DNA of 64,000 nt, taken from the NCBI GenBank assembly GCA_947090765.1, contig OX352322.1, positions 5,449,001 through 5,513,000 on the forward strand, given 5' to 3'. Below, piece by piece: positions 9,332-18,325 of this stretch. A program made the translations under genes and the position numbers. The notes below the pieces were generated by a model, which did no database searches, was not told where the DNA came from, and saw nothing but the letters and a program-made list of their open reading frames with translations. Numbering within the stretch: position 1 is the first letter of the stretch; the number at the start of each line of letters is the position of its first letter. The DNA comes from Pseudomonas sp. MM223. GTDB taxonomy: Bacteria; Pseudomonadota; Gammaproteobacteria; Pseudomonadales; Pseudomonadaceae.

Positions 9332-9366
9332 GGAAGATCACTCAGCCCAAGTTTGATACAAATCCC

Positions 9367-9480
9367 TGTGGGAGCGGCCTTGTGTCGCGAAAGGGTCGCG
9401 TAGCGGCCCCAAAATCTCGACAACAGCAAAGATTTCGGGGCAGCTACGCGACCCTTTCGCGACACAAGGCCGCTCCCACA
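9367..9480. repeat. REP doublet between era and recO
   Basis: Near-perfect inverted arms of about 40 bp starting tgtgggagcggccttgtgtc and ending with its complement, around a core containing gatttcgggg. It lies inside an operon, in the era-recO gap. Confidence 0.88.
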
Positions 9481-9500
9481 ATGGGGGGCTGCGCAGGGCC

Positions 9501-10403
9501 TTACAGGTCGCCGTAGCCCAGCGAGCGCAGGGCGCGCTCGTCGTCGGACCAGCCGCCTTTCACCTTGACCCACAGGTTGAGCATGACCTTGGAGTCGAAC
9601 AGCACTTCCATGTCCTTGCGCGCCTCCGAGCCGATGCGCTTGATGCGCTCGCCCTTGTCGCCAATGATGATTTTCTTCTGGCCGTCGCGCTCAACCAGGA
9701 TCAGCGCGTGAATGTGCAGCACATGGCCCTGCTGCTTGAATTCTTCAATCTCTACGGTGATCTGGTACGGAAGCTCCGCACCCAGCTGGCGCATGATCTT
9801 CTCGCGCACCAGTTCGGCGGCCAGGAAACGGCTGCTGCGGTCGGTGATCTGGTCTTCCGGGAAGAAGTGATCGTTCTCGGGCAGGTACTTGGCGATCTGT
9901 GCTTCCAGCGCTTCGAGGTTGTGCCCCTGCTGTGCAGAAATCGGCATGACTTCGGCGTTTGGCAGTTGCTCCTGCAGCCACTGAAGGTGTGGGATCAACT
10001 CGGCCTTTTCTTCCATACGGTCGGTCTTGTTGACCGCGATGATCAGCGGGCCGGTCACGTACTGCACGCGCTCCAGCACCAGTTGGTCCTCGTCGGTCCA
10101 CTTGGTGCGGTCGACCACGAAGATCACCACGTCGACGTCCTTGAGGGCTGCCGAGGCGTTGCGGTTCATGTAGCGATTCAAGGCTTTGTCGTTGGCCTTG
10201 TGCATACCAGGGGTGTCGACGTAAATCGCCTGCACATCACCTTCGGTCTTGATACCGAGCATGTTGTGCCGGGTGGTCTGCGGCTTGCGCGAAGTGATCG
10301 CCAGCTTCTGGCCCAGGATGTGGTTGAGCAAGGTCGACTTGCCCACGTTGGGGCGGCCGACAATGGCCACGTAGCCGCAGCGAGTCGGGTTGTTATCAGT
10401 CAT
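9501..10403 (-). CDS. era: GTPase Era
   Basis: Essential GTPase that binds the 3' end of 16S rRNA and helps 30S assembly. About 300 residues: GTPase domain with G1 GRPNVGKS, G3 DTPGMH and G4 NKTD, then a C-terminal KH domain with [13 protein letters not shown]. The ATG at 10403 gives the usual [16 protein letters not shown] opening; an ATG at 10409 would add two residues. Its start overlaps the end of rnc by 8 bases, so translation is coupled. Confidence 0.96.
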   Translation of the reverse strand: MTDNNPTRCGYVAIVGRPNVGKSTLLNHILGQKLAITSRKPQTTRHNMLGIKTEGDVQAIYVDTPGMHKANDKALNRYMNRNASAALKDVDVVIFVVDRTKWTDEDQLVLERVQYVTGPLIIAVNKTDRMEEKAELIPHLQWLQEQLPNAEVMPISAQQGHNLEALEAQIAKYLPENDHFFPEDQITDRSSRFLAAELVREKIMRQLGAELPYQITVEIEEFKQQGHVLHIHALILVERDGQKKIIIGDKGERIKRIGSEARKDMEVLFDSKVMLNLWVKVKGGWSDDERALRSLGYGDL

Positions 10404-11085
10404 TGCCATTCTCCACGCCCAGGGCGATCAGTGCAGACGCGGCAGCGACTTGCTCGGCAATACGCCGGCTAACGCCCTGACCACGACTTTTGTTGTTCAG
10501 CAGCACGACTTCGCATTCGACGAAGAAAGTACGGCAGTGCGGTTCACCCTGGATATCCACTACTTCGTAACGCGGCGGCTCACAGCTGCGCGATTGCAGG
10601 AATTCTTGCAGGCGGGTTTTCGGGTCCTTGTTGGTGTCGACCAGGGTCAGGCCTTCGAACTCATCGGCCAGCCAGGCCAGGACACGCTCCCGGGCCGTGT
10701 CCATGTCGGCGTCCAGGTAGATGGCACCAATCAGGGCCTCCAGGGCGTCGGCCAGGATCGACTCGCGACGGAAACCGCCACTCTTGAGTTCACCCGACCC
10801 CAGGCGCAGGTATTCACCCAGGTCGAAACCACGGGCCAGGCGGGCCAGGGTCTCGCCCTTGACCAAGCGCGCACGCAGACGCGACAACTGGCCTTCGCGG
10901 GCCTGCGGAAAGCGCTCGAACAGCGCTTCGCCGGCGACGAAGTTGAGAATGGCGTCACCGAGAAACTCCAGGCGCTCGTTGTTGCGCCCGGCATAGCTGC
11001 GATGGGTCAGCGCCAGGAGCATCTGGTCCTGATTCTTGAAGGTATAACCGAGCTTTCGCTCCAGATGGGCAAGGGAAGCACTCAT
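10396..11085 (-). CDS. rnc: Ribonuclease III
   Basis: Cleaves double-stranded RNA, including rRNA precursors and structured leaders. 229 residues: endonuclease domain with the signature [12 protein letters not shown] and the second acidic cluster [15 protein letters not shown], then a double-stranded RNA-binding domain at about 155-225. Overlaps era. A strong hairpin upstream (11214-11240) is a candidate self-cleavage site. The DUF4845 gene that sits between lepB and rnc in P. aeruginosa is absent here. Confidence 0.96.
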   Translation of the reverse strand: MSASLAHLERKLGYTFKNQDQMLLALTHRSYAGRNNERLEFLGDAILNFVAGEALFERFPQAREGQLSRLRARLVKGETLARLARGFDLGEYLRLGSGELKSGGFRRESILADALEALIGAIYLDADMDTARERVLAWLADEFEGLTLVDTNKDPKTRLQEFLQSRSCEPPRYEVVDIQGEPHCRTFFVECEVVLLNNKSRGQGVSRRIAEQVAAASALIALGVENGND

Positions 11086-11213
11086 GCAACCACCCGTTTG
11101 TTGTTCAACGCGTTGTTCAAATCAACATCCTGAAAGACTGTTTGGCTGTGGCCCGCCGCCGTATGCGACGAATCTCCCGATCCCTGAGAACACAGCCTAT
11201 GTCAGAAATGCAT

Positions 11214-11240
11214 TCGGCGCTGTCTGCTGGACAGCGCCGA
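11214..11240 (-). promoter_or_regulatory. Hairpin in the lepB-rnc gap, possible RNase III processing site
   Basis: An 11-bp perfect stem (tcggcgctgtc / gacagcgccga) with a 5-base loop, about 130 bases before rnc on the transcribed strand. No T-run follows, so it is not a typical terminator. In E. coli the rnc leader is cut by RNase III itself; a similar role here is inference only. Confidence 0.45.
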
Positions 11241-11246
11241 TGGGTA

Positions 11247-12101
11247 TCAATGGATCAGGCCGACCCGCGACAGGTTGGGCAGGTGGCTGAGCTTGGGCTC
11301 TGGCCAGCTCATCCACACCGCAAAGGCCTTGCCGACGATGTTCCGGTCCGGAACCATGCCGTGCAGTTCCTTGGGAATGTTCGGGTCATCCCAGTAACGG
11401 CTGTCGTTGGAGTTGTCGCGGTTGTCGCCCATCATGAAGTAATGGCCTGCCGGCACGGTCCACTGCTGGTCCGGCGGCATGCGATAACGGCTCATTTCCT
11501 TGCGGATCAGGTGTTCGGCCTCGCCGAGTTTTTCCTTGTACAGCTCGGCGCTGCCCAAGGTTCCCGGCTCGGTGCCCACCAGTTGTTCGGCAATCGGCTG
11601 GCCGTTGACGAACAACCGCTTGTCGTTGGTGTAGCGGATCTGGTCGCCCGGCAGGCCGACCACTCGCTTGATGTAGTTGACGTTCGGGTCGCTCGGATAG
11701 CGGAACACCATTACATCACCGCGTTGCGGGTCACCCACCTCGATGACCTTCTTGTCGATCACCGGCAGGCGAATACCGTACGAGAACTTGTTCACCAGGA
11801 TGAAGTCGCCCACTTCCAGGGTCGGTTTCATCGACCCCGAAGGGATCTGGAACGGCTCGACCAGAAATGAGCGCAGCACCAGCACGATGAACAGCACCGG
11901 GAAGAACGATTTGCCGTACTCGACCAGCAACGGCTCCTTGTTCAGGCGCTCGACAACGGCCATCTCGGGCTGGCTGACGCTGCCCTGATAGTTGGCGATT
12001 GCCGCACGCCGGCGCGGGGCCAGGAACAACAGGTCGATCAAGCCCAGCAGACCGCAGACGAAGACGGCGATGACTAGCAACAGCGGGAAATTTAGCGACA
12101 T
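11247..12101 (-). CDS. lepB: Signal peptidase I LepB
   Basis: Removes signal peptides from exported proteins at the periplasmic face of the inner membrane. 284 residues, with two N-terminal membrane segments (about 5-23 and 63-80). The catalytic serine is in QIPSGSMKPTL and the general-base lysine in YIKRVVGLPGD; the conserved box GHYFMMGDNRDNSNDSR follows. Five bases separate it from the upstream lepA stop, so the two are co-transcribed. Confidence 0.96.
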   Translation of the reverse strand: MSLNFPLLLVIAVFVCGLLGLIDLLFLAPRRRAAIANYQGSVSQPEMAVVERLNKEPLLVEYGKSFFPVLFIVLVLRSFLVEPFQIPSGSMKPTLEVGDFILVNKFSYGIRLPVIDKKVIEVGDPQRGDVMVFRYPSDPNVNYIKRVVGLPGDQIRYTNDKRLFVNGQPIAEQLVGTEPGTLGSAELYKEKLGEAEHLIRKEMSRYRMPPDQQWTVPAGHYFMMGDNRDNSNDSRYWDDPNIPKELHGMVPDRNIVGKAFAVWMSWPEPKLSHLPNLSRVGLIH

Positions 12102-12106
12102 AGGAC

Positions 12107-13905
12107 CTAGCTATCCAACCTGAGCACGGCGAGGAAGGCTTCCTGTGGAATTTCCACGTTGCCTACCTGTTTCATGCGTTTCTTACCGGCCTTCTGCTTC
12201 TCCAGCAGTTTCTTCTTACGGCTGACGTCACCACCGTAGCACTTGGCCAGTACGTTCTTTCTGAGCGCCTTGACGGTTGTCCGCGCAATGATCTGGCCGC
12301 CAATGGCTGCCTGGATCGCTACGTCGAACATCTGCCGAGGGATCAGTTCCTTCATCTTCTCGGTCAACGCACGGCCTTTGTAGGCCGCATTGTCACGGTG
12401 CACGATCAATGCCAGGGCATCGACCTTGTCGCCGTTGATCAGTACGTCCAGCTTGACCAGGTTGGCCGACTGGTAGCGATCAAAATGATAATCCAGCGAA
12501 GCATAGCCGCGGCTGGTGGACTTGAGACGGTCGAAGAAGTCGAGGACCACTTCGTTCATCGGCATGTCGTAACGCACCTGCACCTGGCTGCCGAGGAACT
12601 GCATGTCGCGCTGCACGCCGCGTTTCTCGATGCACAAGGTGATGACGTTACCCAGGTGCTCCTGCGGTACCAGGATGGTCGCGGTGACGATCGGCTCGCG
12701 GAAGTCGGTGACAGACGAGACGTCCGGCAGCTTTGACGGGTTATCGACAATGATGGTTTCGCCGGTCTTGAGCTCAAGCTCGTAGATCACGCTCGGCGCG
12801 GTGGTGATCAGGTCCAGGTCGTATTCGCGCTCCAGGCGCTCCTGAATGATCTCCATGTGCAGCATGCCAAGGAAACCGCAACGGAAGCCGAAGCCCAGGG
12901 CGTCGGAGCTTTCCGGCATGTACTGCAGCGACGAGTCGTTCAGGGTGAGCTTCTGCAAGGCGTCGCGGAAGTCTTCGAAATCGTCGGGCTGACCGGGAAC
13001 AGGCCGGCGTAGACCTGTGGCTGGATTTTCTTGAAGCCTGCCAGCACTTCGACCTCGGGGGTCGAGGACAAGGTCAGGGTGTCGCCCACCGGCGCACCGT
13101 GAATGTCCTTGATGCTGGCGATGATGAAGCCTACTTCGCCGGCTTTCAGATCAGCGGTCTGGGTGTGTTTCGGGGTGAACACACCCACGCTGTCGACCAG
13201 GTGCACCTTGCCGGTGGACTTGACCAGGATCTTGTCGCCCTTCTTGACGCGGCCCTGGCGCACACGCACCAGCGAGACTACGCCCAGGTAGTTGTCGAAC
13301 CAGGAGTCGATGATCAGCGCCTGCAGAGGCGCGTCGATCTCGCCTTCGGGCGCCGGGATGGTGTGTACCAGGCGCTCAAGCACCTCGTCCACGCCCATGC
13401 CGCTCTTGGCGCTGCAGGCCACGGCGTCGGTGGCGTCGATGCCGATGATCTTCTCGATCTCGTCCTTGACGCGGTCCGGGTCGGCCTGGGGCAGGTCCAT
13501 CTTGTTCAGGACCGGCATGACTTCCAGGCCCTGCTCGATGGCGGTGTAGCAGTTGGCCACGGACTGGGCTTCAACACCTTGGCCGGCGTCCACCACCAAC
13601 AGTGCGCCTTCACAAGCCGCCAGCGAGCGCGAGACTTCGTAGGTGAAGTCGACGTGGCCGGGGGTGTCGATGAAGTTCAGCTGGTAGGTCTTGCCGTCCT
13701 GCGCCTTATAATGAAGCGTGACGCTGTGGGCTTTGATGGTAATCCCGCGTTCGCGCTCCAGGTCCATCGAATCAAGCACCTGGGCTTCCATTTCGCGTGC
13801 CGACAGGCCACCGCACATCTGGATGAAACGGTCGGCCAGCGTCGACTTGCCATGGTCGATGTGGGCGATGATGGAGAAATTGCGGATATGACTCAAATCA
13901 CTCAC
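12107..13905 (-). pseudogene. lepA: Elongation factor 4 (LepA), one-base frameshift
   Basis: LepA is a ribosome-bound GTPase of about 600 residues acting in initiation and back-translocation. The 5' part (13905 down to about 12990) encodes the GTPase domain with G1 [17 protein letters not shown] and NKMDLP, and domain II. At VYAGLFPVS the frame breaks: codons read agc ccg instead of the expected agc tcc gac. The 3' part resumes in the next frame with [20 protein letters not shown] and runs to a normal LepA end ([20 protein letters not shown]). Together the parts make a full-length protein, missing one T between 12987 and 12988. Either a recent mutation or a sequence error; the second is more likely. 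Confidence 0.93.
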
Positions 13906-14043
13906 AGGTCAACACTCGAAAAGGCTGCGAGCCGGGACGCCCGCCGAAAAATAGCCGGGAATTGTACCTCAAGCAGCAGGGATATGGGAGATTCCTCTAT
14001 CGGGCTGTACATCGCATTGACGCCTGCAATTGTGAATTTTCAT

Positions 14044-14071
14044 GAAAAAGGGCAGCCGTAGCTGCCCTTTC
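14044..14071 (-). terminator. Rho-independent terminator after mucD
   Basis: Stem gggcagc / gctgccc with a 4-base loop followed, on the minus strand, by five T. It lies 17 bases after the mucD stop and closes the algU operon before lepA. The rest of the 182-bp gap upstream of lepA shows no further clear signal. Confidence 0.8.
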
Positions 14072-14087
14072 CTGCCTGCAAAACTGC

Positions 14088-15521
14088 TTATTCAGCGAGC
14101 TTGAAGGTGATGAAGCTGGCACGTCCCTGACGCAGCACACGCATGGACACCGAGCGGTTCTTTGGCGGCTCCTTGGCGATTTCGGTGAATTCCTTGGCTG
14201 AACCGATGGCCTGGTTGTTCAGGTGGCTGATGACATCACCCGGACGCAGACCGATCATCGCTGCCGGGCCATCCTGCACTTCCTTGATAACCACGCCGCC
14301 CTTGAGTTCGAGGGACTTTTTCTGCTCGGCGGTCAGGTCGGCCACCGAAACGCCCAGGCGGTTGCTGCTACGCTCGGCGCTGCCTTCGGCACCGGTACCG
14401 ATGTCGGCATCGTCATCCGGCATGGCGCCGACACCCACGTCCAGGGTCTGGCGCTTGCCGTTGCGGATGATCTCCAGCTTGGCCTTTTCGCCATCCTTGA
14501 GGCTACCGACCAGGTGCGGCAAGTCGGCCGACATGACGATCGGCTGGCCGTTCATGCTCAGGATCACGTCACCCACCTGCAGGCCGCCCTTGGCTGCCGG
14601 GCCGTCTTCCAGCACCTGGGCCACCAGCGCACCCGCCGGCTTGTCCAGGCCGAAGGATTCAGCCAGGTCCTTGTTGACCTCTTGAATCACCACGCCCAGC
14701 CAGCCGCGGCTGACCTTGCCATCTTTCTTCAACTGGTTGGACACATCGATCGCCACATCGATTGGAATGGCGAACGAAAGGCCCATGAAGCCGCCGGAAC
14801 GGGTGAAGATCTGCGAGTTGATACCCACCACTTCGCCCTTCATGTTAAACAACGGGCCACCCGAGTTACCCGGGTTGATGGCCACGTCGGTCTGGATGAA
14901 CGGCACATAGGTCTCGTTAGGCAGGGTACGGCCCTTGGCACTGACGATACCTTTGGTCACAGAATGGTCGAAACCGAACGGCGAACCGATGGCCAGCACC
15001 CACTCACCCACCTTGAGCTTCTCGGAATCACCCAACTTCACGATAGGCAGGTTCTTGCCTTCTACCTTGAGCAGGGCCACGTCGGTGCGCGGGTCTGTGC
15101 CGACCAGCTTTGCCTGCAGCTCGCTGCGGTCCGACAGGCGCACGATGATTTCGTCGGCGTCGGCCACCACGTGGTTGTTGGTCAGCACATAACCATCGCT
15201 GGAAATGATGAAGCCCGAACCCAGCGATTGCGCCTCACGCTGGCGATCGCCACGCGGCGAACGCGGCTGCTGCGGCATGTTGCGCTCAAAGAACTCGCGG
15301 AACATCGGTGGCAGGCCTTCCAGGTCCGGCATCTGCCCTGCGGCAACGCGACGGTCCGGCAGCTTTTGCTTGGTACTGATGTTGACCACGGCCGGCGAGG
15401 CCTGCTCGACCAGCGTGGTGAAGTCCGGCAGGGCTTCCTCGGCCTGGGCGGTGAGCACCTGGCCGAGCATGAGCACCGCAGCGAACATCGATAGGTAGGA
15501 TTTCAAGCGTGGTGTTGACAT
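14088..15521 (-). CDS. mucD: Periplasmic serine protease MucD (DegP/HtrA family)
   Basis: Degrades misfolded periplasmic proteins and dampens AlgU activity. 477 residues: signal peptide (1-27, ending LTAQA), trypsin-like domain with catalytic His (TNNHVVADAD), Asp (RTDVALLKV) and Ser (NPGNSGGPL), then two PDZ domains (about 260-350 and 385-470). It is 176 bases downstream of mucB, where P. aeruginosa has mucC; no such gene is present in this gap. That longer gap may hold a private mucD promoter. Confidence 0.95.
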   Translation of the reverse strand: MSTPRLKSYLSMFAAVLMLGQVLTAQAEEALPDFTTLVEQASPAVVNISTKQKLPDRRVAAGQMPDLEGLPPMFREFFERNMPQQPRSPRGDRQREAQSLGSGFIISSDGYVLTNNHVVADADEIIVRLSDRSELQAKLVGTDPRTDVALLKVEGKNLPIVKLGDSEKLKVGEWVLAIGSPFGFDHSVTKGIVSAKGRTLPNETYVPFIQTDVAINPGNSGGPLFNMKGEVVGINSQIFTRSGGFMGLSFAIPIDVAIDVSNQLKKDGKVSRGWLGVVIQEVNKDLAESFGLDKPAGALVAQVLEDGPAAKGGLQVGDVILSMNGQPIVMSADLPHLVGSLKDGEKAKLEIIRNGKRQTLDVGVGAMPDDDADIGTGAEGSAERSSNRLGVSVADLTAEQKKSLELKGGVVIKEVQDGPAAMIGLRPGDVISHLNNQAIGSAKEFTEIAKEPPKNRSVSMRVLRQGRASFITFKLAE

Positions 15522-15697
15522 ACGGCTCCCGTCACAACGAGCGGTAGTTTAGAAAGGCCCCTGCCCAAAGCAGGAAAGGCCAGGCTCCAAGAAGCCTGAC
15601 CTATAGAAAATTTGCCAGTGGATTGCAAATGACAATGCTTTAATTTCATTTCAGGCGCACATCCGTTCGCCTTGGCATGGCCCGCAAAAGCGCGCCA

Positions 15698-16663
15698 TTA
15701 CTGGCGCGCCTGGGCATCCTGTGGGCGCATCGACAACGCGACGCGTTCTGCCGTACCCAGCGGTATTTCGCCGACCACGGTAACCATCACCTTGCCCTTG
15801 GGCGTGTTCAGGCGTCGCGAAACTGCCGAGGTCGGGCCAAGCTGGGTACGCATGTCGCTCCCTGCGTCGTCCTTTACGGGTTCAAGAAACACCGAGAAGC
15901 GCGCCAGCCCATCGTCATACATCAGGCTACTGACCGTGCTGTCATGCTTGGGGTCGCGCCGCACCGAGCTGTTGACCAGCTCGAACCCTGGCGGGAGCCA
16001 ATCCGAGCGCCAGCCGTTGACGCTGTCATTGCTGGCAGCGGCGGCACGCTGCACCGGCTTGCAGGAAGCACTGGGGCGCAGATCATCGTCGCTGGGCAGG
16101 TCATTTGTATCGAGGCGGGTCATCTGGAAGCGCTCCAGCAACTGCCCTTTGTCGTTGAGCATCAACGAGCGCAGCGGCAAGCCGGTGTTACGGTCCAGGT
16201 GCAATTCGAAGGCATAGCGGTGCTGGTCGCGAGGTGTGAGCGTCACGATCACGGCATCGCGCCCGGCGACCCGTGACTTGCCCGCCACGCTCAAATCGTA
16301 CCAGCCCATCAGTTTCAGTGGATCAAGCACACGCTGCGCAGAGTCCGGGGGCGTCGTCACACCGCTGACCAAGGTCCCGCTGACACACTCCACCTTGCCA
16401 TCCACGCGCAGGATTTCCTGGGCGGCGCCATCAAGCTGCAACAGCCGCTCGCTGACCTTGCCGTCCTCGACCCTGTGCCAGATATCGTGGGTAGAAAAGC
16501 TGCCGTTGCGTTCGTAGACGAAGGAGCCCTGATAACTCTGCTTTTGCTCGGCTAGTGCCAGCTTGTTCAGCCACTCGCTCGCCTGGGGCGAGGAGTTGGC
16601 TGCCAATGCCGGCACGGTCATGCAGCTGCCAATCAGCAGCGACAGAAGAGGTAGCGCGCGCAT
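15698..16663 (-). CDS. mucB: Sigma-E negative regulator MucB (RseB)
   Basis: Periplasmic protein that binds the MucA periplasmic domain and shields it from proteolysis until lipid or envelope signals release it. 321 residues with signal peptide (1-22, ending VPALA) and the two-domain MucB/RseB fold; the start SEWLNKLALAEQKQSYQGSF is typical. aaggagg just before the ATG is a strong ribosome site, and the gene follows mucA after 8 bases. Confidence 0.94.
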   Translation of the reverse strand: MRALPLLSLLIGSCMTVPALAANSSPQASEWLNKLALAEQKQSYQGSFVYERNGSFSTHDIWHRVEDGKVSERLLQLDGAAQEILRVDGKVECVSGTLVSGVTTPPDSAQRVLDPLKLMGWYDLSVAGKSRVAGRDAVIVTLTPRDQHRYAFELHLDRNTGLPLRSLMLNDKGQLLERFQMTRLDTNDLPSDDDLRPSASCKPVQRAAAASNDSVNGWRSDWLPPGFELVNSSVRRDPKHDSTVSSLMYDDGLARFSVFLEPVKDDAGSDMRTQLGPTSAVSRRLNTPKGKVMVTVVGEIPLGTAERVALSMRPQDAQARQ

Positions 16664-16671
16664 GATCCTCC

Positions 16672-17268
16672 TTACTTAGCGGGGTTTCCCAGGCTGGCGG
16701 CACGGGCATACGGCAGGGCGGTTTCAGTGCCTTTGAGCGCTGATTCCTGGGCATGCTGGCGCAGATAGCCCGGCAGACGCTGATCCCAGCCGGCCTGGTT
16801 TTGCAGCACGCCATTGGCCATCGGCCCGGTCGGTTGCTCACTGCTCTCACTATAGCCTGCCAAAACAGCCGGGCCCTGAGTTTGTGGCATGCTCAGGCCT
16901 TGCTGTGCAGGCTGCTGCGATGCCAGCTCGGCACCGGTGATTTCGTCCTGGTTGTACATCCGCACGCCTGCCAGCACCGCAACGGTGACCGAGGCGGCAA
17001 CCGCCAGGCGAGCAACGCTGCGCCACGGGCCCTTGTTGACCTTGGCCGGCACGGCTTCGTCAGCCAGTGCCGCAGACACCGCCGAAGCAATATCCAGGTT
17101 AGGCAGCAGCAGTTCCTTGTGCATGGCTGCACGGGCTACCTGGTAACGCGACCAGGTGGCACGGGTTTCAGCGTCGTCTACGGCGCTGAGCACCCGACGC
17201 AGTTCCAGTTCGTCCGCTTCGTTATCCATCACCGCGGACAGCGATTCCTGCAAAGCTTCACGACTCAT
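16672..17268 (-). CDS. mucA: Anti-sigma factor MucA
   Basis: Inner-membrane anti-sigma factor that holds AlgU at the membrane; regulated cleavage releases it. 198 residues: cytoplasmic AlgU-binding domain (1-80, opening SREALQESLSAVMDNEADELE), one membrane segment (about 87-105, VARLAVAASVTVAVLAGV) and a periplasmic MucB-binding region. The protein is full length, so there is no mucoid-type truncation. The gene follows algU after 31 bases. Confidence 0.95.
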   Translation of the reverse strand: MSREALQESLSAVMDNEADELELRRVLSAVDDAETRATWSRYQVARAAMHKELLLPNLDIASAVSAALADEAVPAKVNKGPWRSVARLAVAASVTVAVLAGVRMYNQDEITGAELASQQPAQQGLSMPQTQGPAVLAGYSESSEQPTGPMANGVLQNQAGWDQRLPGYLRQHAQESALKGTETALPYARAASLGNPAK

Positions 17269-17299
17269 GGCGGTTCCTCTCTTGGCTGTCGCCGCTGTC

Positions 17300-17881
17300 T
17301 CAGGTTTCCTGCAACAACGGCTGCAGGGCTTTGTCTATGGCCTCCCGAGCGCGGAAGATTCGAGAGCGCACGGTACCCACCGGACATTGCATGACACTGG
17401 CAATGTCTTCGTAACTCAGTCCGTCAAACTCGCGCAGGGTCAAGGCCGTACGCAGGTCTTCGGGCAGTTGCTGGATGGTGCGATGGACAGTGCCTTCGAT
17501 TTCATCCCGCAACAACGAGCGCTCTGGGGACTCGAGATCCTTGAGGCCATGATCGCCGTCGTAAAACTCCGCATCCTCGGAGCTCACATCGCTGTCTGGT
17601 GGCCGTCTTCCACGGGACACCAGGTAGTTCTTCGCCGTGTTGATGGCGATGCGGTACAGCCAGGTATAAAACGCACTGTCACCGCGAAAATTGCCAAGCG
17701 CACGGTAGGCCTTGATAAAGGCTTCCTGTGCTACATCCTGGGCCTCGTGGGTGTCGTGAACGAACCGCACGATCAACCCGAGAATCTTGTGCTGATACTT
17801 CAGCACCAACAGATCGAACGCTCGCCTGTCACCGCGCTGAACGCGCTCGACAAGCTGCTGATCCTCTTCCTGGGTTAGCAT
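17300..17881 (-). CDS. algU: Extracytoplasmic sigma factor AlgU (RpoE)
   Basis: Sigma-22 of the envelope stress response and alginate control. 193 residues from ATG 17881, exactly the P. aeruginosa length; a GTG two codons earlier is less likely. Region 2 contains VLKYQHKILGLIVRFV and AFYTWLYRIAINTAKN; region 4 contains DLRTALTLREFDGLSYEDIA and GTVRSRIFRARE. First gene of algU-mucA-mucB-mucD. An AlgU-type promoter lies 60 bases upstream, so the operon is probably self-activated. Confidence 0.97.
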   Translation of the reverse strand: MLTQEEDQQLVERVQRGDRRAFDLLVLKYQHKILGLIVRFVHDTHEAQDVAQEAFIKAYRALGNFRGDSAFYTWLYRIAINTAKNYLVSRGRRPPDSDVSSEDAEFYDGDHGLKDLESPERSLLRDEIEGTVHRTIQQLPEDLRTALTLREFDGLSYEDIASVMQCPVGTVRSRIFRAREAIDKALQPLLQET

Positions 17882-17940
17882 GAACACTCCTCAGTGAACT
17901 CGAAGGAGCGTTGCAACAGCCATCGATCAGGCTTGCAACC

Positions 17941-17967
17941 ATAGACTCGGGCTTTACGCAAAAGTTC
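17941..17967 (-). promoter_or_regulatory. AlgU-dependent promoter of the algU operon
   Basis: On the minus strand GAACTT (17967-17962), 16 bases, then TCTAT (17945-17941). This fits the AlgU/sigma-E consensus GAACTT-N16/17-TCnnA and is well placed, about 60 bases before the algU start. It predicts autoregulation. Confidence 0.75.
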
Positions 17968-18133
17968 TCCCCTCCAAGCAAGTTTCCTGCAGCCCTTGGT
18001 CGGCTTGCACGGAAGACGCGGCGCGGTCACGGCCGGCTACGTCGATAATCAGGTTTCGAATACGCAGAGACAGCCCGAACAGGCTCGCCGCCCTGCGTCG
18101 CCGCGGTAAATTGTGACGTGCGGGCAACCTTCA

Positions 18134-18161
18134 TAGGATTTCCGGCCATGTCGGAAAGTTC
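18134..18161 (-). promoter_or_regulatory. Second, weaker AlgU-type promoter candidate
   Basis: On the minus strand GAACTT (18161-18156), 17 bases, then TCCTA. It has the right -35 box but a poorer -10 box and is about 250 bases before algU. The remaining part of the 444-bp algU-nadB gap shows no other clear signal; the nadB promoter must lie there but I cannot place it with confidence. Confidence 0.4.
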
Positions 18162-18325
18162 CCACAAAGGTTGCCGCACGCCTCGGTAAGTAGCCAAGTG
18201 GCATGGAAATTGGCCACCTCGGGCTGCTATAAAGGCAACCTGGCCAAGTTTAACGATAGTTTCACAATGCCATCTGCGCGTGACTATTGTGCCGCGCCCC
18301 CTCTCAAGATTACTAGTGTCCCGAC

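Noticed and set aside
11086-11140. Possible remnant of the DUF4845 gene ending ...[10 protein letters not shown] before rnc
   Set aside because: The match to the family is only a few residues and could be chance; no upstream part is present.
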